The translations under genes and the position numbers were made by a program. Positions 54,207-61,439 of a DNA stretch of 64,000 nt are shown here, piece by piece. The stretch is from an uncultured Eubacterium sp. (lineage in GTDB: Bacteria > Bacillota > Clostridia > Lachnospirales > Lachnospiraceae): NCBI GenBank assembly GCA_947088865.1, contig CAMUHY010000001.1, positions 372,001 to 436,000 on the forward strand. The letters are read 5' to 3'. Under the pieces are notes generated by a model. The model was not told where the DNA came from. It did not search any database and saw only the letters and a program-made list of their open reading frames with translations. Position 1 is the stretch's first letter. The number at the start of each line of letters is the position of its first letter.

Positions 54207-54800
54207 TTATGACTTTGAAAAAAGAATTTTATAGGACTTTCCCTCTTCAAACACTTCCTTTACTTTTGGAAATTTTCTTATCAAAAACTTTACTATGTAA
54301 TAGGATAAAACACCATATAAACTGCCAAGAATAAGGCTTACCAATACATCTGTTGGAAAATGAACCGTAAGATATAATCGAGACAACGATACCATCACAG
54401 CAATAACAATCATCGTTATTCCTTCTTTTTTATACCACATAAAACATGCCAGCGCCGCTGCAAAAGAAGCAGACGTATGTCCTGATGGAAACGACCAATC
54501 ATAAATGGTTGAAAAGATACCAAACAATTCTGTCTCTACCAGTGTTGGGTCTTGTATAAATGGTCGAACCCTATGAAATAAGTTTTTCATAACGCCATTG
54601 CACATAATCACAGACAACACAAGTGCAATGGTCATTGTAAGCGCAACTTTGCGATACTTTTTAGGAAGTATCGTAAATCCTAATAACGCTAAGATAATCC
54701 ATAATATTCCAGCTTCGCCAAGCATAGTAAATCCATACATAATTGGATTAAGCACTGCATTGTGCAGACTTGCAAACCAATGTAATATTGTAAATTCCAT
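54207..54800 (-). CDS. PAP2-family membrane phosphatase
   Basis: 197 residues from the ATG at 54800; two earlier in-frame ATGs overlap the GAGG site. Five to six helices. The acid phosphatase signature is split as usual: KNLFHRVRPF, then SFPSGHTSASF with catalytic His, then SRLYLTVHFPTDV. Probable substrate is undecaprenyl diphosphate or phosphatidylglycerol phosphate; sequence does not decide. Element A copy 4 forms its 5'-UTR, and rnhA ends directly at the repeat. Confidence 0.9.
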   Translation of the reverse strand: MEFTILHWFASLHNAVLNPIMYGFTMLGEAGILWIILALLGFTILPKKYRKVALTMTIALVLSVIMCNGVMKNLFHRVRPFIQDPTLVETELFGIFSTIYDWSFPSGHTSASFAAALACFMWYKKEGITMIVIAVMVSLSRLYLTVHFPTDVLVSLILGSLYGVLSYYIVKFLIRKFPKVKEVFEEGKSYKILFSKS

Positions 54801-54806
54801 TCTCAT

Positions 54807-54893
54807 CCTCATTTCTGCGCTGCTTTATTAACAAACAAAATTTTTCCAATTTTGTTTTTAAAACTTTGTGTCCAGCAACGCACAGACACAAAG
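54807..54893 (-). repeat. 5'-UTR repeat element A, copy 4 (upstream of the PAP2 gene)
   Basis: Minus strand: TTTGTGTC, loop TGTGCGTTGCTG, GACACAAA, then a linker hairpin ACAAAATT/AATTTTGTTT, then AAAGCAGCGCAGAAATGAGG. The linker hairpin resembles that of copy 2 but with a different loop. The copy begins one base after the rnhA stop. Confidence 0.8.
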
Positions 54894-55496
54894 TTATTCA
54901 TTAATTCCTACTGCCAATTTTGCCAGTTTATCTGCCTCCTCATTTCCTTCAACACCTGAATGACCTTTTACCTTTATAAAATTTATCACAATCTTTTCTT
55001 TTACAGACTGTATGTAATCATAGTAGGCTATCGTTCCTTTTTTATTGCGTTTCCACTCTCCTATTGCCCACTTTTCAATTCCCATATAATCATAATAAAT
55101 ATCAATGGAGGGCAGTTTTAATTCAACTGCCCTTTTTATTGCTTCCATACTTCCTAAAATTTCTCCTGCAACATTTCTCATTAACGCCATTTCTTTATCA
55201 TTGCCGCTGCCGCTAAATTTCTCTATTTTAGAAGCATATTTTATAAATCCGCCATATCCATACGTATTTGTTGATGGATTATAGGAACCATCCACATACG
55301 CATATGCACGATTCTCACTTTTATTTATTAATTCTTTATTTTTATTAAAATTAATATATTCCTGTGCTTCCTGCATACTGCCAAAACTTTTATATTCTGC
55401 TGCTGGATAGCCATGCACAACAGCTTTGCAATCATCCCAAGATGTATATATTCCTGGAACCTTTCCAACACGAACAGCATAAAACTTTGTCGCCAT
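54894..55496 (-). CDS. rnhA: Ribonuclease HI with N-terminal viroplasmin-type domain
   Basis: 200 residues from MATKFYAVRVGKVPG (AAGGA 5 bases upstream). N-terminal caulimovirus viroplasmin-like domain (GIYTSWDDCKAVVHGYPAAE, then SFGSMQEAQEYI) binds RNA-DNA hybrids. The RNase H fold has the acidic residues in AYVDGSYNP, AGEILGSMEA, DIYYDY and GNEEADKLA, and HSGVEGN with the flexible-loop His. It removes RNA from hybrids in replication. Ends directly next to element A copy 4. Confidence 0.94.
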   Translation of the reverse strand: MATKFYAVRVGKVPGIYTSWDDCKAVVHGYPAAEYKSFGSMQEAQEYINFNKNKELINKSENRAYAYVDGSYNPSTNTYGYGGFIKYASKIEKFSGSGNDKEMALMRNVAGEILGSMEAIKRAVELKLPSIDIYYDYMGIEKWAIGEWKRNKKGTIAYYDYIQSVKEKIVINFIKVKGHSGVEGNEEADKLAKLAVGINE

Positions 55497-55556
55497 ATCA
55501 TTCCTTATCTCTCTGCTATTTTTATGCAAAGAATCCTCGCTCTTTCAATGCCTTTT

Positions 55557-55856
55557 TTACTTGCACAAGTCCTCTAATTGTCCTTTCTCGCGAAATCCAA
55601 CTTCTGTTGAAACGACCTGTCCATCTTTAATAAATACAATCGTTGGAACAAACTCAATATTATATTTTTGTGCAAGACTCATCTCATCATTGACATTTAT
55701 CTTTCCAACTTTAATCTCTGGATGTTCTTTTTCAAACTGTTCTAATACCGATGCAAACATTTTGCATGGCATACACCCTTCAGACCAAAAGTCCAATAAG
55801 ACAGGCTTATCACTTTTAGTTACTTCTTGTTCATAATTATTACTGGTAATATTCAT
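55557..55856 (-). CDS. Thioredoxin-like protein
   Basis: 99 residues, standard thioredoxin length. The active site is WSEGCMPCK (CMPC instead of CGPC), followed by the cis-Pro segment FVPTIVFIKDG. No signal peptide, so cytoplasmic. The CMPC variant should change redox potential compared with CGPC; that is inference. Ribosome site GAGG 5 bases before ATG lies in element A copy 5. Confidence 0.9.
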   Translation of the reverse strand: MNITSNNYEQEVTKSDKPVLLDFWSEGCMPCKMFASVLEQFEKEHPEIKVGKINVNDEMSLAQKYNIEFVPTIVFIKDGQVVSTEVGFREKGQLEDLCK

Positions 55857-55860
55857 TTTT

Positions 55861-55926
55861 TCCTCATTTCTGCGCTGCCTTTTTCATATAAATAGATTTG
55901 TGATAAGCAGCGCGCAGGCACAAATC
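55861..55926 (-). repeat. 5'-UTR repeat element A, copy 5 (upstream of the thioredoxin gene)
   Basis: Minus strand: GATTTGTG, loop containing CCTGCGCGCTGCTTAT, CACAAATC, short linker, then AGGCAGCGCAGAAATGAGG. The stem is GATTTGTG/CACAAATC, shifted by two bases from that of copies 1 and 2, but again perfect. Confidence 0.75.
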
Positions 55927-56015
55927 CCATAATAGTTAAATACTTTTTTTGTTGTCATAGACAATTATATAAATATATAGCATACTTACCATTTTTATGC
56001 AACAAATAGTATTCC

Positions 56016-56036
56016 CAAAAATCATATTTTTACACA
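56016..56036. repeat. Left 21-bp direct repeat flanking the ATPase module
   Basis: CAAAAATCATATTTTT followed by ACACA, identical over 21 bases to the copy at 57995-58015. No similarity continues on either side. Confidence 0.8.
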
Positions 56037-56093
56037 GAACGCTTTTTATTCTGCTAATATCAATCTATAATTATAAATATGTTTTTATAGCAT

Positions 56094-56618
56094 TTATTTT
56101 AACAAGTCCCATATAGACATTTCATCTTTAAAACTTTTTGATTTGCTATGATATGTCGCCAATACATTTATTAAATTCTGTATATCTGAAAAATACTTTT
56201 TTACAAATTCATAGCTCTTGACATCTTTATATTTTAGTTTTGTTTTGCAATAAATGCTAGGCTTTAAATCGTGATTTTTTCGTTCTTCATTTTTATATTC
56301 TTTATACTTATTTTCATTATGAATAATAAGCATCTCAATTTCTGGAGCAGTAATTACATTCTTAACATCGACTTGATTAGCATATGCTTTGCTTAAATTA
56401 AATTTTTCACTGCGCGAATCTAAAACTCTATAAATTGTAATTTTTTCTTCATAGCTTTTTCTTAAATACTTATTTTCAAATTCTTTTGCACTTCTGCATC
56501 TTAATACTTCTTCCTCAATCAAATCTTCACGTTCAAATTTTAATTGATGATTATCAAGCAATAAATCCAATATAGCCCTTTCAGCACCGCCCTCACAAAT
56601 ACATGCGATATATTTCAT
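56094..56618 (-). CDS. RloB/TOPRIM-like small protein, partner of the upstream ATPase
   Basis: 174 residues. It starts MKYIACICEGGAERAILDLL, with a Glu after the first strand as in TOPRIM domains. A second strand ends in IYRVLDSRSEKF, where an acidic metal site would lie, followed by APEIEMLIIHNENKY, resembling the FE-x-WLLLHF segment of RloB-type proteins. The rest is Lys-rich helix. It starts 13 bases after the ATPase gene, so they form one transcript. Likely role: nuclease or effector triggered by the ATPase, as in RloAB/AbiL/PARIS-like pairs. Family assignment is by motif only. Confidence 0.6.
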   Translation of the reverse strand: MKYIACICEGGAERAILDLLLDNHQLKFEREDLIEEEVLRCRSAKEFENKYLRKSYEEKITIYRVLDSRSEKFNLSKAYANQVDVKNVITAPEIEMLIIHNENKYKEYKNEERKNHDLKPSIYCKTKLKYKDVKSYEFVKKYFSDIQNLINVLATYHSKSKSFKDEMSIWDLLK

Positions 56619-56631
56619 ATAAAAGTCTCCC

Positions 56632-57789
56632 TTACTCTACTCTCATTAGAACCTTTTTTAATGCCATATATGCCTCATATACAGGAACAGTGCCTCCTAG
56701 ATAATTACTATCATAGGCTTCACTCTTTTTAATATCATTTCTACTTAAAATAGTGGACAAATTTTTTGCAGTAATCCCACTTTTATTTCTAACAATATAA
56801 ATACTATCATTTCTGTCAAACTCGTCTAACAATTCTGAATAATGTGTTGAAAATAGAAGTGTTGCTCCATTTTTATTTACTTTTGAATCCATAAAAAACC
56901 GAATTAACGTAGCAACAATTTCTCTATTAAAATGATTTTCTATCTCATCAACAATTAAATATCCTCCTTCAATAAATGCAACCCAAGCACTCATAAATAT
57001 GCCTAGTCCCTTTATTGTTCCTGATGAAAGATAATTTGCAAGCATATGCGGGCTATTGATAATCACTTCTTTTTTTCCATAAAATTTCAGCCGAATATCA
57101 AACTTTTTCTTTTCCATATGACATTGTAGATATTCTATACTAGGGTCTAAAAAGATTAAAAGTTCTTTTGGAAACTGTCCTAAAACATTTATCATATTGT
57201 GGTCTGTCCATTCTAACATATCCTTGACAAAAAAAGACTTCTTATTTTTTTTATTGATAGCGATTATAATACTAATATCATTCATTAAATATTGTTCATC
57301 TTGATTTCTTTTTTGTTTTAAATCCGAACCTTTAAAGTCAAATATACTCTTTTTTGTTTTTATTCTACTACTTTCTTTTGACCATAAACTTTCATCTACA
57401 ATAATAAATTTCTCACTGTTATCTACAATATTTATTTCCTTTGCAATAACCGTCTGTAATTTATTTACAAAACCATTGTCATAAAAATACGATGTAACAG
57501 TTACTTTCTGATTATTTTCTAAATCATTTAAAACTTCTTTTGATTGACTATTATTTATTGATTCATTTTTTAACATATTCATAACAAATGAAAGTACTTT
57601 TAATATGGTGGTCTTTCCTGAAGCATTAATACCAACAAATGCTATAACTTGATTGATATAAATCTTTGAAAAAACATTATAGAGTTGTTCTTTATCATCT
57701 TCACCAACTCTTTGCCTTGCTATAAAATCGATATCAAATATACCATCAAAATGTGGTAACCCTTCCACAGTTAATTTTAAAAGTTTCAT
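56632..57789 (-). CDS. AAA_15/21-type ATPase, candidate anti-phage module component
   Basis: 385 residues. SMC/ABC-like ATPase of the OLD/RloA type: Walker A GINASGKTT (residues 53-61), a middle helical insertion, the signature-like SSGTIKGLGIF, Walker B YLIVDEIENHF and the switch His in LLFSTHYSELL. The N-terminus (MKLLKLTVEGLPHFDGIFDI) is the first strand of such ATPases. No membrane segment. With the small RloB/TOPRIM-like gene downstream it makes a two-gene operon like abortive-infection systems. The pair lies between 21-bp direct repeats with an element B copy. Confidence 0.8.
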   Translation of the reverse strand: MKLLKLTVEGLPHFDGIFDIDFIARQRVGEDDKEQLYNVFSKIYINQVIAFVGINASGKTTILKVLSFVMNMLKNESINNSQSKEVLNDLENNQKVTVTSYFYDNGFVNKLQTVIAKEINIVDNSEKFIIVDESLWSKESSRIKTKKSIFDFKGSDLKQKRNQDEQYLMNDISIIIAINKKNKKSFFVKDMLEWTDHNMINVLGQFPKELLIFLDPSIEYLQCHMEKKKFDIRLKFYGKKEVIINSPHMLANYLSSGTIKGLGIFMSAWVAFIEGGYLIVDEIENHFNREIVATLIRFFMDSKVNKNGATLLFSTHYSELLDEFDRNDSIYIVRNKSGITAKNLSTILSRNDIKKSEAYDSNYLGGTVPVYEAYMALKKVLMRVE

Positions 57790-57890
57790 ATCAGCCTCCC
57801 TATTGTAACTTATTTTATAATTAATGTTTTTATAATTAAATTATACCCAATTAAAAGGATAAATCAACATTTATTTACGTGATATACGTT

Positions 57891-57992
57891 TTTAACCTCA
57901 TCAAGGGAGTATAAGCTCCCACTGAAAAGCTACGATAATAGCTATGAGATTATGAGCAAGTAGCGTAGCGGATTGCAAATATCCGCTTAACT
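57891..57992 (-). repeat. Interspersed element B, long copy 3
   Basis: Minus strand: AGTTAAGCGGATATTTGCA, ATCCGCTACGCTACTTGCTC, ATAATCTCATAGCTATTATC, GTAGCTTTTCAGTGGGAGCT, TATACTCCCTTGATGAGG, TTAAA. Three hairpins are possible: AGCGGAT/ATCCGCT, AGCTA/TAGCT and GGGAG/CTCCC. This is the fullest copy and serves here as the reference. Confidence 0.75.
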
Positions 57993-57994
57993 CT

Positions 57995-58015
57995 CAAAAA
58001 TCATATTTTTACACA
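57995..58015. repeat. Right 21-bp direct repeat, covering the protease stop codon
   Basis: Identical to 56016-56036. It includes the TGA (58003-58001) and last codons of the Csp-like protease, so the module between the repeats sits at the 3' end of that gene, as integrated elements often do. Confidence 0.8.
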
Positions 58016-59689
58016 CAATGTCCCCCACCCTGTAAGCGGATTGTGACCATTGCCAAAACCTGGAAGCTGCTTTGCACTGTTGATAAGATACGCTTTTACC
58101 TTCTGCCCCCAAAGATAATCGTCATTTCCTTTTACAATGCCCCACTCCATCAAAAGCGCTGCTGCTCCTGTGGCAAATGGCGTCGCAAACGATGTTCCTG
58201 TCGCATAAGTACCTGCGCCTAGATTAACCTCCACACCTGGAGCTACAATATCTGGTTTAAAAAATGATGTGCTGCCCTGCATCCCTTCCCAGCCTCTGCC
58301 TGAAAAAGGCGCATAGGAATACCGATAAGAATCATATGCACCTACCGTTATCGCATTGGACACAGTAGATGGTATAGTAAACGTTGCATAACTGTCTGGT
58401 ATAATAAATCCTGTTCCTGAATTAACCACATTTTCATTGGTTAGCCAAATATTATAATACCCATTAATCAGCCGAAACGGAATCAGCCGCAATTTCCAAA
58501 TACCTGTTGTAATATAGCCATTCTCCGACAAGATATTAATATAAATTTCTTGCTTCATGCTATATGGCGAAGGTTCTCCATAGTACGACAAAACTAAATT
58601 ATTGTTAATCTGCATTCGATTGATACGGCTAAATCCGCTGATTCTGCCTAAGTTTTGTCCTGTTGGTGCAATGATTTCAACCTGAAAATCCTCCCAATAA
58701 TCTTTCCATATCTGTATTCCCACCGATGTCTCATAATTGCCAACAGCTAATTCTACCAACTCTTCTTTGCCATTTTGCAGAATGCCTGCATGATGGATAA
58801 TTCCTAATCCCTCATTTCCACTGCCAATACAAATACAGCACTTCCACATATCACACACCGAATTAATATACGTTTCAAGAATGGAATCTCCCCTATGCGA
58901 ACCATAGTTATTGCCAAAACTAATATTGATTGCAATAGGCATATTCAGTGCGCCTGCTTGCCTGATACAATAATCAATTGCTCTCATCAACTGTGTTGTT
59001 CGCGGAAAGGAATGAATCGCTTGACTATCATTTAATTTCGTGTTATTTCCCATTTTTACAACAATGATAGAAGCATTTGGCGCAACGCCTGAATTACCGC
59101 AGGCAATTGCCGCTACCTGTGTTCCATGTCCCACAAAGTCCATATTGGCAGTTCCTTGTTCTATCATACGATTAATATCGTCACTTGTGTAATACTCATC
59201 TTTATCTTGGTCCCATGCTGATATAATCCTCGTTTTTCCCTGTGCATCAAGAAATTCACTGTTTGCCGCATCAATACCTGTGTCAATAACTGCAACAATC
59301 GTACCTGTGCCATATAACTTATTGGGATTATCAAATCCTTGCTGTAAAGCAGAGATACAGCTAGCGCTTTTTTCTTCCTGAATCTCAAATTGAATTAATT
59401 TCGGTTTTTCAATAAATTCAATATATTTTTTGTTAGCAATTTCATTGATGTACGATTTTGGTGTAATTAAAACAGCATACTGTCCCAACAATTCATATAC
59501 TTGTATATTCGGAAATGATGTGGTGATATCCGAGTAAAAATCTCCTGATAACGAACTATATTTTACAATTATTTCCCATAATTCACCTGACGGACTTACA
59601 CCAACTTCCAAATCTGGTGAGCTTCTCCTTTCACTGTCTGTAACATTCATACTTACTGTTAAAAGCTGTTCGATTTTTTGATTATTCAT
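58001..59689 (-). CDS. Subtilisin-family (S8) protease, Csp-like
   Basis: 562 residues, no signal peptide. Catalytic triad appears complete: Asp136 in VAVIDTGID, His188 in DFVGHGTQVA, Ser500 in ATGTSFATP. A roughly 110-residue N-terminal part resembles a propeptide, and a jellyroll-like insertion lies at about 310-430. Length and layout match clostridial CspB/CspA-like germination proteases; members of this group also occur in many Lachnospiraceae with unknown roles. GGGGAG lies 2 bases before ATG. Its stop codon is inside the right direct repeat of the ATPase module. Confidence 0.88.
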   Translation of the reverse strand: MNNQKIEQLLTVSMNVTDSERRSSPDLEVGVSPSGELWEIIVKYSSLSGDFYSDITTSFPNIQVYELLGQYAVLITPKSYINEIANKKYIEFIEKPKLIQFEIQEEKSASCISALQQGFDNPNKLYGTGTIVAVIDTGIDAANSEFLDAQGKTRIISAWDQDKDEYYTSDDINRMIEQGTANMDFVGHGTQVAAIACGNSGVAPNASIIVVKMGNNTKLNDSQAIHSFPRTTQLMRAIDYCIRQAGALNMPIAINISFGNNYGSHRGDSILETYINSVCDMWKCCICIGSGNEGLGIIHHAGILQNGKEELVELAVGNYETSVGIQIWKDYWEDFQVEIIAPTGQNLGRISGFSRINRMQINNNLVLSYYGEPSPYSMKQEIYINILSENGYITTGIWKLRLIPFRLINGYYNIWLTNENVVNSGTGFIIPDSYATFTIPSTVSNAITVGAYDSYRYSYAPFSGRGWEGMQGSTSFFKPDIVAPGVEVNLGAGTYATGTSFATPFATGAAALLMEWGIVKGNDDYLWGQKVKAYLINSAKQLPGFGNGHNPLTGWGTLCVKI

Positions 59690-59715
59690 AACTCCCCATT
59701 TCTGTTTAAACGGAC

Positions 59716-59781
59716 AATGCCAAACACAATCTACTATATTGTGGTAAATGAACCTACTTATAGTACATTATGTTTGGCATT
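59716..59781. repeat. Long imperfect palindrome between the protease and cohesin genes
   Basis: Outer arms AATGCCAAACA/TGTTTGGCATT pair over 11 bases, and inner arms TACTATA/TATAGTA pair over 7. It lies 38 bases past the stop of the cohesin gene. There is no T run, so it may be a terminator, an old insertion or an operator. Confidence 0.45.
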
Positions 59782-59819
59782 ATTGTTTATGACGCAAAAA
59801 TAGATTGTCCTTTCAAAAT

Positions 59820-61352
59820 TTATTCTTCGTCTATATCATATAAATCGACCTGTGAAGGTTCCTCTTCTATTGTATCGGATTCTACCTCATAAAATGGGTC
59901 TTGATTATCTAAATTTAATGTTTCAGCCATAGCCCTTTTCATTTTTTCAACTTTTTTCATATTATTTATCACAATATATGCACAGGCTGCAATGGATGCT
60001 AACGCCAACACAACGGCCACAATTGCAATCACTTCCCGAACACGATTGCCCGAATTGTTTTGCAGCGCTGCATTTGCTGTTACATCTGGTCTTGTATAGG
60101 TCTGTACTGTATCAGGCAAAGCAAAAAATCGCTGTATCGTGCCAAATTTATTATCATAACAATACCACCCAACATTGCCATCTTGGTCTGTTCCATAAAT
60201 TAAATAATACTCTTTGCTGTCTCCTATCAATATCTGTGTATCCTGCCCTGATATTTGAACTTTTGTAACCTTATATCCTGATGGAATCTCCATATCGTCC
60301 GTAATTGGAAGAAAACAAATTCGATTTCTCGGCTGTGACACCTCCACATATGGAGCAAATGATTTTCTTACACTGTCATAGATATAAAACCCTGATTTTC
60401 CATCTGCTGATGCCGCTTCTAAATACATCAATGTTACTCGCTCTCCAAACCCTTTTGCCGCAGTCATCTCTTTGTCATTATATAAAATCGTTGTTTCTGT
60501 AAATCCATCTGGAAGTGCATGAATCGAAAAGTCATTGTCAAATTCATACTTTATCCCATCAATTACAACCGTATTGGTATCCTCTTGAGGGGGATTGTCT
60601 GCCTGTGTTGTGTTGTTTTCATCCGTTTTCGTTGTTGTATTATTACTTGGTTCAGGTCGATATGTTTTTATAATATACGATTTTTTTGAACCATTTTCCG
60701 CTGTCACTGTAATCGTTGTTGTATTATCACCATAATCCATTCTTGTTCCTGTAACAGAAACAGAAGCTTTTGAATCATTTGGATGTGCGCTCACTGTAAG
60801 CCTTTGCGTATCGGAATCAATCGTTGCTGTGTACGATGTAACATCTGGCGAAAATGCTGGACTCAATCTGCCTGGACTTATCTCAAGAGATGAAAGCTTA
60901 TTATCATCAGAGTAGCTTGCAGGTGCATTTCCTGTTATTGTTCCTGAATTTCTTGTAATCTGCATATAATCTTCGCTCATATCAGCCAACTGTGAACCTG
61001 GCGATACACTGACTGAAGAAGTGCCTGCCTTTAATATTTTAAATGTAAGCGACACGGTCTTTGACTGATATGTATCCGTATCAATCCACATAACCGTTCC
61101 ACCGCCTCTGTTATCACCGCCAGCAACGGCTTCAAGCATATTGGCATCATACGAAATATACATTTTGGTCGCTCCAATATCGCTATCAGAAGTGATATTG
61201 ACATCCACTGTCACCTGCTCTCCAACATCTCCACTTGCTGAACTAACCGAAATATTTGCTGTTCCCGCCGCGTATGCTTTTGTAGTTGTTACCACCATAA
61301 ATATAGTAAAAAAATATATTATATACATCTTAAACGGATGCTGCTTTTTCAT
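59820..61352 (-). CDS. Membrane-anchored cohesin-domain protein
   Basis: 510 residues from MKKQHPFKMYIIYF (GAGG 6 bases upstream); 16 further codons are open. Signal peptide ends near AYAA. Residues about 30-145 are a cohesin-like domain: GDVGEQVTVDVNITSDSDIG, MYISYDANMLEAV, SLTFKILKAGTSSVSVSP. A cadherin-like beta-sandwich follows (about 155-235, KLSSLEISPGRLSPAFSPD). Then comes a Thr/Asn-rich linker, an uncharacterised domain, one membrane helix (about 435-460) and an acidic cytoplasmic tail. The cohesin would face outward and could dock the dockerin proteins encoded next door (61440) and at 1-2674. Confidence 0.8.
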   Translation of the reverse strand: MKKQHPFKMYIIYFFTIFMVVTTTKAYAAGTANISVSSASGDVGEQVTVDVNITSDSDIGATKMYISYDANMLEAVAGGDNRGGGTVMWIDTDTYQSKTVSLTFKILKAGTSSVSVSPGSQLADMSEDYMQITRNSGTITGNAPASYSDDNKLSSLEISPGRLSPAFSPDVTSYTATIDSDTQRLTVSAHPNDSKASVSVTGTRMDYGDNTTTITVTAENGSKKSYIIKTYRPEPSNNTTTKTDENNTTQADNPPQEDTNTVVIDGIKYEFDNDFSIHALPDGFTETTILYNDKEMTAAKGFGERVTLMYLEAASADGKSGFYIYDSVRKSFAPYVEVSQPRNRICFLPITDDMEIPSGYKVTKVQISGQDTQILIGDSKEYYLIYGTDQDGNVGWYCYDNKFGTIQRFFALPDTVQTYTRPDVTANAALQNNSGNRVREVIAIVAVVLALASIAACAYIVINNMKKVEKMKRAMAETLNLDNQDPFYEVESDTIEEEPSQVDLYDIDEE

Positions 61353-61357
61353 TTTAA

Positions 61358-61424
61358 TCCTCATTTCTGCGCTATTTTTACGTAAAAATCTGTCAGTCAA
61401 GCGGATATTTACAATCCGCTTGCT
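61358..61424 (-). repeat. Mixed remnant: element A 3' end joined to element B first hairpin
   Basis: The minus strand, upstream of the cohesin gene, has AAGCGGATTGTAAATATCC then GCTTGACTGAC (hairpin of element B, inverted), and TAGCGCAGAAATGAGGAT (3' end of element A). Only the pairing segment and ribosome site of A remain; the TTTGTGTC hairpin is missing. Confidence 0.6.
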
Positions 61425-61439
61425 GTTTGCTTATAAAAA

